Below, in pieces: positions 1 to 6,608 of a stretch of DNA of 7,566 bases; positions within the stretch are counted from its first letter, which is position 1, and each line of letters starts with the position of its first letter. The notes below the pieces were generated by a model. The model searched no databases, was not told the DNA's origin, and saw only the letters and a list, made by a program, of their open reading frames with translations. Source of the DNA: Deltaproteobacteria bacterium. Lineage in GTDB: Bacteria > Desulfobacterota > DAOWNY01. The stretch lies in the NCBI GenBank assembly GCA_030642325.1, contig DAOWNY010000084.1, positions 1-7,566 on the forward strand. Reading direction: 5' to 3'. Both the position numbers and the translations under genes were made by a program.

Positions 1-1044
1 ACGGATGCCGGCAAGAGCTTTGTCACCTTTCAACCTTTGGGGGTTGTCCTTGCCGTCATGCCATGGAATTTCCCTTTCTGGCAGGTTTTCCGATTTGCTG
101 CTCCCAGCCTCATGGCAGGCAATACCATAATATTAAAACACTCCTCTAACGTCCCGGGTTGTGCCTTGGCCATTGAAGAAATATTTCGTCAGGCCGGTTT
201 TGCCCCAAATATATTCACGACATTGCTGGTTTTAAGCAGCCAGGTGGAGTCAATCATCGAAAATCCGCTGGTCAAAGGGATTACTCTTACCGGGAGCACG
301 GAAGCAGGCAGGGCAGTTGCCAAAAAGGCGGGTGAAATGATCAAAAAAACTGTTCTTGAGCTCGGGGGCAGTGATCCTTACTTGGTTTTACAAGACGCCG
401 ACCTCGAAACGGCAGCGACGGTATGTGCCGAAAGCAGGCTTATCAACTCCGGTCAGAGCTGCATCGCCGCCAAGCGATTTATTGTTGTTGAATCCCGGCG
501 GGAACAATTTGAAAAGCTCATGGTAAAACGAATGGAATCTGTAAAAATTGGTAATCCCCTTGAGGAAAATACCACTATTGGGCCTTTGGCCCGGCTGGAC
601 TTGAGGGATCAACTTCACCAGCAAGTGCTGAAAAGTATAGAGCAGGGGGCAAACTGCCTCCTTGGCGGCCGAATCCCCGATGGAAAGGGTTTTTTTTACC
701 CTCCCACCGTTCTCGGCAATGTCGGAAAAGGGATGCCCGCTTACCACCAGGAATTATTCGGGCCTGTGGCGGCTATTATCTCTGTAAAAGATGAAGATGA
801 AGCGATCAGGGTTGCGAATGATTCCGAATTCGGTCTGGGCGCAGCCATTTTTACCGAAGACGCAGCAAGGGGAGAAAAAATAGCCGCTCAAAAAATCAAC
901 GCGGGTTGTTGTTTTGTTAATGCCCTGGTCAAGTCAGATCCCAGACTGCCCTTCGGAGGTCTAAAGGAGAGTGGCTATGGTCGTGAATTATCCCATTACG
1001 GCATCAAAGAATTCGTCAACATCAAAACCGTATTTGTGAGGTGA
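1..1044 (+). CDS. NAD(P)-dependent aldehyde dehydrogenase, succinate-semialdehyde (Sad/YneI-like) type, 5' end missing
   Basis: Oxidises an aldehyde, probably succinate semialdehyde, to the acid with NAD(P)+ in the cytoplasm. The frame is open from base 1, so the gene begins outside the window; 347 residues are present and about 100 N-terminal ones are missing compared with the usual ~455. Visible landmarks, numbered within the window, are PWNFP with the oxyanion-hole Asn (codon 67-69), the GSTEAG nucleotide-binding turn, LELGG with the general-base Glu (codon 358-360), GQSC with the nucleophilic Cys (codon 460-462), and ELFGPV near the C-terminal third. The C-terminus (PFGGLKESGYGRE) is canonical. 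The NVPGCALAIEEIF stretch resembles Sad/YneI rather than GabD. The adenosine-ribose contact reads KHSS instead of K-P-x-E, which in this superfamily usually permits NADP (inference). The gene is convergent with the minus-strand block. The exact substrate cannot be fixed from sequence. Confidence 0.9.
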   Translation, partial: TDAGKSFVTFQPLGVVLAVMPWNFPFWQVFRFAAPSLMAGNTIILKHSSNVPGCALAIEEIFRQAGFAPNIFTTLLVLSSQVESIIENPLVKGITLTGSTEAGRAVAKKAGEMIKKTVLELGGSDPYLVLQDADLETAATVCAESRLINSGQSCIAAKRFIVVESRREQFEKLMVKRMESVKIGNPLEENTTIGPLARLDLRDQLHQQVLKSIEQGANCLLGGRIPDGKGFFYPPTVLGNVGKGMPAYHQELFGPVAAIISVKDEDEAIRVANDSEFGLGAAIFTEDAARGEKIAAQKINAGCCFVNALVKSDPRLPFGGLKESGYGRELSHYGIKEFVNIKTVFVR

Positions 1045-1280
1045 GCTTAAAGGCGAAGGATTTAGAGGTTAAAAAGCGCATCATTACTGTTTTATTCGAA
1101 TATCATTAGCGCATAAATTTAAAGGCAGTGATTAACTGTGATTGATCACCCGGATATTGCAAAATGCCGGAACTCATCACTTACACCTGAACAAGTGGTC
1201 AGCGCGACTGTTTGATTATTTTGATTATACCTGAAGTCGGTTGGGGAGTTCAAAGTTGCTTAAGCGAACTTAAATGGTCA
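1045..1280. other. Convergent intergenic spacer
   Basis: This AT-rich spacer lies between the stop of the aldehyde dehydrogenase gene (+) and the stop of acyP (-). I see no convincing intrinsic terminator for the plus-strand gene. Small repeats are present: GCGCAT and TCATTA each occur twice between about 1077 and 1116, and a 12-bp imperfect palindrome GTGATTGATCAC lies at 1138-1149. The right end carries one arm of a long hairpin that reaches into acyP. A 25-codon plus-strand frame starting with GTG at 1138 is too short and lacks a ribosome-binding site, so it is not called. Confidence 0.6.
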
Positions 1281-1313
1281 TTAATAATTAACAATAAATT
1301 CTTCGAACTCCCC
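1243..1313 (-). terminator. Nested stem-loop across the 3' end of acyP, possible transcript-end structure
   Basis: On the minus-strand transcript the arm GGGGAGTTCGAAG (1313-1301, inside acyP codons) can pair with CTTTGAACTCCCC (1255-1243). This gives 13 bp including one G-U pair. The loop of about 45 nt contains the acyP stop codons and an inner hairpin, TTAAG-TTCG-CTTAA. On the plus-strand transcript the G-U becomes an A-C mismatch, so the structure favours minus-strand RNA. No U-tract follows, so it is not a standard intrinsic terminator. It may protect the 3' end of the ligA-acyP message, or be chance. Confidence 0.35.
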
Positions 1314-1559
1314 CCGGTAATCTTCATCTTTTGTTTCCACATTCGCTACCCGTGCTCCCGGGGGTCCCGATAAACACCATGCAACCACCTCTTCCACATC
1401 TTCTTCTTCACCCTCAAAGACCGCCTCTACCCTTCCGTCATAAAGATTTTTTACCCACCCGGTAACGTCCGATTTTATGGCCTGCCTCCTGGTTTCATGC
1501 CGGAAGAATACCCCCTGCACTTTTCCTTCAACCGTTACATGCATTCTAATTTTTGCCAT
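1281..1559 (-). CDS. acyP: Acylphosphatase
   Basis: Hydrolyses the carboxyl-phosphate bond of acyl phosphates such as acetyl phosphate or carbamoyl phosphate; a small cytosolic alpha/beta sandwich enzyme. The product is 92 aa, the usual family size. The signature GKVQGVFFR near residues 12-20 supplies the phosphate-binding loop and catalytic Arg (R20). GWVKNLYDGRVEAVFEG follows with the catalytic Asn (N38). The start is set at the ATG at 1559. A GTG lies directly before it and a further ATG 15 nt downstream, so the N-terminus is uncertain by a few residues. The 5' end overlaps the last 14 nt of ligA in another frame, with a modest GGATGG 9 nt upstream, so expression is probably coupled to ligA. 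It ends with tandem stops TAA TGA, and a long hairpin spans its 3' end. The substrate in vivo is not known for the family in general. Confidence 0.95.
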   Translation of the reverse strand: MAKIRMHVTVEGKVQGVFFRHETRRQAIKSDVTGWVKNLYDGRVEAVFEGEEEDVEEVVAWCLSGPPGARVANVETKDEDYRGEFEEFIVNY

Positions 1560-3576
1560 CACCTGTTTCCATCCGAAGAAGATCTATGAACTCCTGCTCC
1601 TTTAAAATATTTATTCCGAGCGATTGTGCTTTAGCAAGTTTGGATCCAGGCCCCCCTCCGGCGACTAGAAAACCGGTCTTGCTGCTGAGAGAAGATGTAA
1701 CTCTCCCCCCCCGTTTTTCCACTTCTCTTTTTGCCTCATCCCGGCTAAAGGAACTTAATGTCCCGGTAAAGAGAAAGTTTTTTCCCTTAAATTCCCGATC
1801 GTCTGTTTTTTCCTGCGGACAAAAAATTATACCGCTCGATAGCAGTTTGTCGATCACTCTCTGATTTGCCTCCTGGCTAAAAAATTCGGCAACGCTGCTT
1901 GCTACCTGAGGACCGATCTCGTATATCTCTTCCATATCCTCCCTGGTTGCTTCCCCAAGCTTTTTTAAATCATGATATCGTTCGGCAAGCAACTTTGCCA
2001 AATGATCCCCCACGTGCCTTATTCCCAGCGCATATATCAACCGCGATAAGGAAGTATTTTTGCTGTTTCGTATAGCCGCCAGGATATTGCCCGCTGATTT
2101 TTCCGCCAACCTTTCCAGGCCTTCCAGATCTTCTCTCGTTAAACTATATAAATCAGCTATATCCTTTACAAGCTTCGTATCCACCAACTGATTGACGATT
2201 TTATCCCCCAGTCCATCGATGTCCATTGCCCTTTTGGAGACAAAATGTTTTATGCTCTCCTTCAATTTGGCCGGGCATGACAGCCTCAGACAACGGTGAA
2301 CCGCTTCACCTTCCAATCTTTGCGCCCTGGTTTTACATACAGGACATTGGGAAATCCTAAACTTCTTTTCCCGGCCGTCTCTTTTGGATATTATTACCTT
2401 AACCACCTCGGGGATTACGTCCCCGGCCCGTTGGATTACAACCGTATCTCCAATCCGGATGTCTTTTTTATCGATCTCATCCTGATTGTGCAAAGAGGCC
2501 CTGCCAACCTCCGCCCCTCCAACAATAACCGGTTCCATGATAGCAACCGGGGTAAGAGCGCCGGTCCTTCCCACCTGAACAATAATATCTTTAATTTTTG
2601 TCGTCTCCTGGGTGGCAGGAAATTTATAAGCCATTGCCCAGCGGGGGCTTCGGGATATTTCTCCCAGTCTTTCCTGTAAAATACGATCATCAACTTTAAT
2701 TACTAACCCATCAATCTCGTAGGGGAGTTCTTCTCGAATTGTCATAATATGGCGATAATAATCAATTATCTCTTTCGTGCCACTACAAGACCGAACATGC
2801 CGGGTGACCTTAAATCCCCAGCAGGAAAGCATATGAAGAATTTCCTGATGGGTAGTAAAATTAACCCCTAGAACATCACCTATCCCATAGCAAAGACAAT
2901 CCAGCGGTCTTTTTGCGGTGACATTCGAATCCAATTGACGAAGCGATCCGGCCGCAGCATTGCGAGGATTGGCAAAAGGCGGTTCCCCCTCTTCAATTCT
3001 CTTTCGGTTGAGTTTTTTAAATGCCGAGACTCCCAGGCACACCTCTCCCCTCACTGCTAAACGGGATGGCATCCCCATCCCCTCCCTTCTGATCAAAGTT
3101 AAGGGAATCGATTTAATCGTCTTAAGATTCTGAGTGATGTTTTCTCCGGTAATGCCGTCCCCACGGGTTGATCCCACTAAAAATATTCCGTCTGAATAAA
3201 CCAGTTCCACCGCTACCCCGTCAAGCTTAGGTTCAACCGCATATAAAATCTCATTTTCCCTGCGAAGAAATTTCTTTATTCTCCGATCAAACTCCACCAC
3301 ATCTTTTTCATCAAAGGCATTGGATAAACTTAACATGGGAATGGTATGAGTAGCCGGCTCGAACTTTGTAAGGGGGGGTGCCCCCACCCGTTGGGTGGGG
3401 GAATCAGTGGTAATTAAATCGGGGAATCTACCTTCGATCTCTTCCAGTCTTCGAAAAAGCCGGTCATATCCGGCATCGGAAATCTCCGGATCATCAAGGA
3501 CATAATAGCGATGATTGTGGTAATTTATCTCCTTCTTAAGTTTTCCGATTTCATTTTCTGCTGCCTGTGGGTCCAT
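1546..3576 (-). CDS. ligA: NAD+-dependent DNA ligase LigA
   Basis: Seals 5'-phosphate/3'-OH nicks in duplex DNA using NAD+, in replication and repair. At 676 aa it is full length. Domain order: Ia, which binds NMN (residues 1-70, HNHRYYVLDDPEISDAGYD); adenylation domain with the AMP-accepting Lys in EPKLDG (K117); OB-fold around VQVGRTGALTPVA (334-346); zinc finger with Cys at 411, 414, 429 and 434; helix-hairpin-helix region (about 440-590); and a C-terminal BRCT domain from about 598 (FLFTGTL to the end). The start is the ATG at 3576, which has GGGAG 9 nt upstream. An in-frame ATG at 3612 would add 12 residues inside mog and lacks support. The gene begins 4 nt after the mog stop and its ribosome-binding site lies within mog, which suggests translational coupling. 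Two fragile spots are a G8 run (minus strand, 1712-1705) in the BRCT codons and a GC hairpin at 3381-3401; both leave the frame intact. Confidence 0.97.
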   Translation of the reverse strand: MDPQAAENEIGKLKKEINYHNHRYYVLDDPEISDAGYDRLFRRLEEIEGRFPDLITTDSPTQRVGAPPLTKFEPATHTIPMLSLSNAFDEKDVVEFDRRIKKFLRRENEILYAVEPKLDGVAVELVYSDGIFLVGSTRGDGITGENITQNLKTIKSIPLTLIRREGMGMPSRLAVRGEVCLGVSAFKKLNRKRIEEGEPPFANPRNAAAGSLRQLDSNVTAKRPLDCLCYGIGDVLGVNFTTHQEILHMLSCWGFKVTRHVRSCSGTKEIIDYYRHIMTIREELPYEIDGLVIKVDDRILQERLGEISRSPRWAMAYKFPATQETTKIKDIIVQVGRTGALTPVAIMEPVIVGGAEVGRASLHNQDEIDKKDIRIGDTVVIQRAGDVIPEVVKVIISKRDGREKKFRISQCPVCKTRAQRLEGEAVHRCLRLSCPAKLKESIKHFVSKRAMDIDGLGDKIVNQLVDTKLVKDIADLYSLTREDLEGLERLAEKSAGNILAAIRNSKNTSLSRLIYALGIRHVGDHLAKLLAERYHDLKKLGEATREDMEEIYEIGPQVASSVAEFFSQEANQRVIDKLLSSGIIFCPQEKTDDREFKGKNFLFTGTLSSFSRDEAKREVEKRGGRVTSSLSSKTGFLVAGGGPGSKLAKAQSLGINILKEQEFIDLLRMETGDGKN

Positions 3577-3580
3577 AACA

Positions 3581-4072
3581 TCATTCTCCCGCACACTCCG
3601 ATGGATCACCATTGATCTTATCTATGGCATGAGGAAGAGCCGGCAGAATTACCGACAGATTTTCCCGGACCGCCTTGGGACTACCGGGAAGATTGATAAT
3701 AAGAGTACTTTTTCGAATGCCGGTTACCGCCCGGGAAATCATTCCATGGGGTGTCTTTTTTGCACTTTCTCTTCTCATCGCCTCCGCCATTCCCGGAATT
3801 TCCTTTTCAATCACAGCCAGGGTGGCTTCCGGGGTTACATCCCTGGGGGAAACTCCTGTCCCACCCGTGGTAACAATCAGAGCCAGTCCTTTATCTTCAG
3901 AATATTCGATCAGCTTTCTTACAATAATCTCTTTCTCATCCGGGATAATTTCATAAGCCTCTACCCGGCCGTCAATTTTTTTAATGAGGGCTTCAATTTC
4001 TCTGCCGCTTAAATCCACACGATCACCGCGATGCCCCCGATCACTTATAGTAAGAATTCCCACGGTTATCAT
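3581..4072 (-). CDS. mog: MogA/MoaB-family molybdopterin adenylyltransferase
   Basis: Adenylates molybdopterin with ATP so that molybdate (or tungstate) can be inserted, the penultimate stage of molybdenum cofactor synthesis. At 163 aa it is the family's usual length. The fold is recognisable from GILTISDRG at the N-terminus and TTGGTGVSPRDVTPEAT at residues 68-84. D45 (in IIPDE) and D78 (in SPRDVTP) match the two catalytic/Mg-binding Asp residues of E. coli Mog. NLPGSPKAV at 127-135 is the conserved C-terminal loop. The ATG at 4072 has AGGAAG 7 nt upstream. Mog and MoaB are not safely separated by sequence alone; the GVSPRD form is common in the single-copy proteins of anaerobes. No other molybdenum cofactor or molybdoenzyme gene is in view. 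It heads a tight mog-ligA-acyP string, so the pairing with ligA looks positional rather than functional. Confidence 0.93.
   Translation of the reverse strand: MITVGILTISDRGHRGDRVDLSGREIEALIKKIDGRVEAYEIIPDEKEIIVRKLIEYSEDKGLALIVTTGGTGVSPRDVTPEATLAVIEKEIPGMAEAMRRESAKKTPHGMISRAVTGIRKSTLIINLPGSPKAVRENLSVILPALPHAIDKINGDPSECAGE
3586..3590 (-). promoter_or_regulatory. Shine-Dalgarno of ligA, inside the end of mog
   Basis: GGGAG on the minus strand sits 9 nt before the ATG at 3576 and within the last codons of mog. It decides the ligA start in favour of this ATG over the ATG at 3612. It also implies that ribosomes finishing mog could re-initiate on ligA. Confidence 0.75.
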
Positions 4073-4097
4073 ATTTCAACTTCCTGACAAGTTATCC

Positions 4098-4148
4098 AAA
4101 AAAAGTAACCGGCTCCACTAAAATAATACCCGAAGTTTTCGAGATATT
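4098..4148 (-). terminator. Weak terminator-like hairpins between the EF-G-like gene and mog
   Basis: Just after the tandem stops of the EF-G-like gene, 4148-4125 (minus) forms a stem AATATCTCGAA / TTCGGGTATT. It has one bulge, one U-G pair and a 3-nt loop, and is followed by only ATTTT. Read on the plus strand, the same stem is followed by T7 (4147-4153), so any activity could be bidirectional. A second minus-strand U7 tract (4104-4098) follows a poor 4-5 bp stem. Both are weak, and read-through from the EF-G-like gene into mog is possible. No clear promoter for mog is visible in this gap. Confidence 0.4.
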
Positions 4149-4154
4149 TTTTTA

Positions 4155-6242
4155 TTACTTATCCTCTTCCTTGGCCGCCTCGATTATTTTTGCGCTTAGA
4201 TGAGATGGAACTTCTTCATAATGAGAGTGCTCCGCCACGAAGGTACCCCGGCCCCCTGTCATACTATTTAAGTCAAGGGCATAAAGCAAAATTTCCGCCA
4301 TGGGGGCTTCCGCCTTGATAATTTGGTACTTTTTCTGACTCTCCATCCCTATAACCTTACCCCTGCGGCTGTTTAAATCCCCGATCACATCACCCATCGC
4401 TTCATCGGGTACGGTGATTTCCATCTTCATCAACGGCTCCAGAAGAATAGGGCTCGCCTCCTGCACGGCCTTCTTAAAGCACATTATTGCGGCAATTTTA
4501 AAAGCAATTTCAGAGGAATCCACGTCATGGGACTTGCCGTCATAAAAACGGACACTCAAATCAACCACTGGATTGCCGGCCAGGATTCCACCTTGCAGAG
4601 CTTCATGCAGTCCTTTTTCTACTGCCGGAACAAAAGAACGCGGTACATTCATGCCAACCAGCTCTTCTCTGAATTCGAAACCGGCATCCCTCTTCAGAGG
4701 AGAAACATCGAAATGAACTTCAGCGAATTGTCCCCGACCGCCGGATTGTTTCTTGTGCCGATAGATTACCCTCTCTACGGTTCGTTTAATTGTTTCCCGA
4801 TAGGGAACTTTGAGGGGTTTAAGATTTACCCCCACCCCAAACTTGCGATTCAGTTTCTCGCAGGCAACTTCCAGATGGATTTGGCCTACTCCTGAAAGGA
4901 TAATTTCGCCGGTCCTCTGATCTCTCCTCAATTGAAGGGTCGGATCTTCCTCGATGAGTCGGCTAAAAGAGCTGAAAATCTTATCCTCACTCCCTTCAAC
5001 TTTAGGCTCAAGTGCATAGGAAATCATGGGGGGCAGAGGTTCTCTGGGTCGAAAAACTACCGGGTTATCCTCTGCCCTTAAGGTATCCCCCGCCACGGTC
5101 TCTTTTAATTTGGCAACAGAAGCAATATCACCCGGACCCACCGCATCGATCATCTGCTGTTTTTTACCTTCCATCATAAGAATCTGACCAATTTTTTCCT
5201 TGCATTCTTTATTGGAATTATAAACAACGCTTGAGTTGGTTTCAATGGTGCCTGATAAAACTCTCAACAGACTCAATTTCCCGGCAAAAGGGTCAGCAAC
5301 GGTCTTAAAAACCAGTGCGGCAAAAGGAGCATCGGGCTTTGGAATTATTTTGTCAACCCCCTCCCCTTCAGGGTTGATGCCTTTTGCGGTATCTCTCTCT
5401 CCAGGAGAAGGCATCCCTTCGACAATCAGTTCGATCAATTGGGCCACACCAATATCAAGAATGGCTGACCCGCATAATACAGGTGTCAGAGCTCCGGATT
5501 TTAAACCCTTGATAAGAGTTGCCCTTATCTCCTCCCCACTGAGTTCTTCCCCGTCCAAATACTTCTCTAAAAGAGCATCATCTACTTCGGCAATATCTTC
5601 CACCATTTGCTCCCGGTATTTAGATACTTCTTCCTCCATCTCCTCTGGAATTTCCTCCTCGGAGAATTTTCCGCTTCCATCTTTTTCGTAAATAAATACC
5701 TTCTTTTGAATGAGGTCGCAAACCCCTCGAAATGAATCTTCTTTTCCCACCGGTAACTGAATTATGGTTGCCTTGATGTTTAAAGTATTATTAACTTCTT
5801 CAACAGTCTTAAAAAAATCGGATCTTTCTCGGTCTATCTTGTTTATAAAAATCATTTTGGGGATAGATAGTTGCCCGGCAAACTGCCACAGTTTTTCCGA
5901 CTGAATTTTTATTTCATCGGTGGCATCAATGACCAGCAAGGCACCCTCTACCACCTGAAGGCAAGTGAATGCGTCGGAATAAAAATTTAAATCACCCGGG
6001 GTATCAATCAGATTAACTTTGCATTTATTATGCTTAAAGTAATTAATGGAGGAGGTTACGGTAATTTTCCTTTTTATTTCCTCGGGTTCGAAATCCATTA
6101 CCGATGAGCCGTTGTCCACTCTGCCCAATCGGTCGGTTCTTTTTGTGTCAAATAAAATTGCCTCTGCCAGAGAGGTTTTACCTGTTCCACTATGTCCGAT
6201 CAATGCTATGTTTCTAAGTTTATCGGTATCGAAATTGTCCAT
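4155..6242 (-). CDS. fusA: Elongation factor G-like translational GTPase (EF-G paralogue type)
   Basis: A five-domain EF-G-family GTPase of 695 aa, expected to act on the ribosome in translocation or recycling, or to be an EF-G2-like paralogue of unclear role. G domain: P-loop GHSGTGKT (16-23), switch I Thr in RKITVT (T61), DTPG (80-83), NKID (134-137). Domain II starts around PFAALVFKTVADPFAGK. Domain IV contains GGRGQFAEVHF and the HDVDSSE stretch, and domain V follows. The P-loop reads HSGTGKT rather than the HIDAGKT of the main translocase, a trait of the EF-G-like branch. The residue after DTPG is Asp84, where the GTPase-activating His is expected. The start is the ATG at 6242, with AAAGGAG 5 nt upstream; a TTG at 6257 lies before that site and is rejected. 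It ends in TAA TAA. No rpsL, rpsG or tuf neighbour is present, so it is probably not the str-operon fusA, although it could be the only translocase in its lineage. Confidence 0.9.
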   Translation of the reverse strand: MDNFDTDKLRNIALIGHSGTGKTSLAEAILFDTKRTDRLGRVDNGSSVMDFEPEEIKRKITVTSSINYFKHNKCKVNLIDTPGDLNFYSDAFTCLQVVEGALLVIDATDEIKIQSEKLWQFAGQLSIPKMIFINKIDRERSDFFKTVEEVNNTLNIKATIIQLPVGKEDSFRGVCDLIQKKVFIYEKDGSGKFSEEEIPEEMEEEVSKYREQMVEDIAEVDDALLEKYLDGEELSGEEIRATLIKGLKSGALTPVLCGSAILDIGVAQLIELIVEGMPSPGERDTAKGINPEGEGVDKIIPKPDAPFAALVFKTVADPFAGKLSLLRVLSGTIETNSSVVYNSNKECKEKIGQILMMEGKKQQMIDAVGPGDIASVAKLKETVAGDTLRAEDNPVVFRPREPLPPMISYALEPKVEGSEDKIFSSFSRLIEEDPTLQLRRDQRTGEIILSGVGQIHLEVACEKLNRKFGVGVNLKPLKVPYRETIKRTVERVIYRHKKQSGGRGQFAEVHFDVSPLKRDAGFEFREELVGMNVPRSFVPAVEKGLHEALQGGILAGNPVVDLSVRFYDGKSHDVDSSEIAFKIAAIMCFKKAVQEASPILLEPLMKMEITVPDEAMGDVIGDLNSRRGKVIGMESQKKYQIIKAEAPMAEILLYALDLNSMTGGRGTFVAEHSHYEEVPSHLSAKIIEAAKEEDK

Positions 6243-6247
6243 AAAAT

Positions 6248-6254
6248 CTCCTTT
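6248..6254 (-). promoter_or_regulatory. Shine-Dalgarno of the EF-G-like gene
   Basis: AAAGGAG on the minus strand lies 5 nt before the ATG at 6242. It is the strongest ribosome-binding site in the window and rules out the TTG at 6257, which sits upstream of it. A TATAAG hexamer at 6271-6266 and a TTGACT at 6314-6309 are nearby on the same strand, but they are about 37 nt apart and do not make a standard promoter pair. Confidence 0.8.
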
Positions 6255-6297
6255 CAAGTATATTACTTATAAGATTGCTAAATTAACTAACGCATCT

Positions 6298-6340
6298 TTG
6301 CCTGAAAAGTCAAGAATATTATTGTGAATTTTACAGGCAA
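6298..6340. repeat. Imperfect inverted repeat upstream of the EF-G-like gene
   Basis: TTGCCTG-AAAA at the left and TTTT-a-CAGGCAA at the right pair over 7 bp plus 4 bp around one bulged base. After one mismatch a further TCA/TGA pairing leaves a 12-nt AT-rich loop. It is centred about 75 nt before the EF-G-like start codon and contains the TTGACT hexamer (minus, 6314-6309). No U-tract follows on either strand, so it does not read as a terminator. An operator or a 5'-UTR hairpin is possible. Confidence 0.4.
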
Positions 6341-6468
6341 TACATATAGATAACGACCCACAAACCACCATCGCCATATTCTTTACTCAGTTTAAGGAAA
6401 AAACTATTCCACGTTCCGTCATTAAATGCACACAGTATATCATTTGTAAAAAGGCTGGATAAACCCAT
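6331..6468 (-). CDS. Possible small hypothetical ORF or gene remnant
   Basis: A 45-codon frame starts at the ATG at 6468. The frame itself is open much further, from 6576 (81 sense codons), but has no ATG, GTG or TTG before 6468. The product begins MGLSSLFTND and ends WVVIYMYCL; it contains two Trp and a hydrophobic C-terminus. I do not recognise it. There is no good Shine-Dalgarno before the ATG, and a terminator-like hairpin lies upstream inside the extended frame. It could therefore be a small gene, the 3' remnant of a lost gene, or chance; a frame this long is only mildly unusual in AT-rich DNA. Its last codons lie in the inverted repeat ahead of the EF-G-like gene. Confidence 0.25.
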   Translation of the reverse strand: MGLSSLFTNDILCAFNDGTWNSFFLKLSKEYGDGGLWVVIYMYCL

Positions 6469-6608
6469 GGCAGCAGCTTGCCGCTTATCATATTTACAAC
6501 AAAAAAGATGGTCGGCACCTTTTACAATAATTGGAAAATTTTGATGCGACGAGAGTGAATCGTAAATACTATTTATTCAGCAGCAGCAGGGATGAAACCA
6601 TGCCCATC
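6469..6608. other. Intergenic region downstream of ubiE
   Basis: This is the ubiE-proximal part of the 366-nt gap between ubiE and the EF-G-like gene. It holds a short CAG/CTG run (6579-6588), the terminator-like hairpin at 6501-6523, and the start-less upstream part of the open frame that continues to 6331. I see no promoter with both boxes in it. Confidence 0.5.
6501..6523 (-). terminator. Probable intrinsic terminator of ubiE
   Basis: On the minus-strand RNA, AAAAGGUG and CAUCUUUU form an 8-bp stem with one G-U pair and a 5-nt loop CCGAC. The 3' arm runs into U6 (CAUCUUUUUUG). It begins 85 nt after the ubiE stop. On the plus strand the G-U becomes an A-C mismatch, so orientation agrees with ubiE. 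The GC part is short, so efficiency is uncertain. Confidence 0.5.

Noticed and set aside
388..747. A 119-codon minus-strand frame within the aldehyde dehydrogenase gene
   Set aside because: Antisense shadow of a gene with intact catalytic motifs; the product has no recognisable domain.
1138..1215. A 25-codon plus-strand ORF (GTG start, VIDHPDIAK...) in the convergent spacer
   Set aside because: Very short, no ribosome-binding site, no recognisable family, and upstream stops in frame.
5236..5691. A 151-codon plus-strand frame, rich in Ser and Pro, opposite the EF-G-like gene
   Set aside because: Its low-complexity composition is what the reverse complement of Glu/Gly/Lys-rich coding sequence yields; no ribosome-binding site.
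6266..6314. TTGACT and TATAAG as a promoter for the EF-G-like gene
   Set aside because: The hexamers are about 37 nt apart. At 16-18 nt spacing neither has an acceptable partner.
6579..6588. CAG/CTG trinucleotide run after ubiE
   Set aside because: Only about three units; too short to be a meaningful repeat tract.
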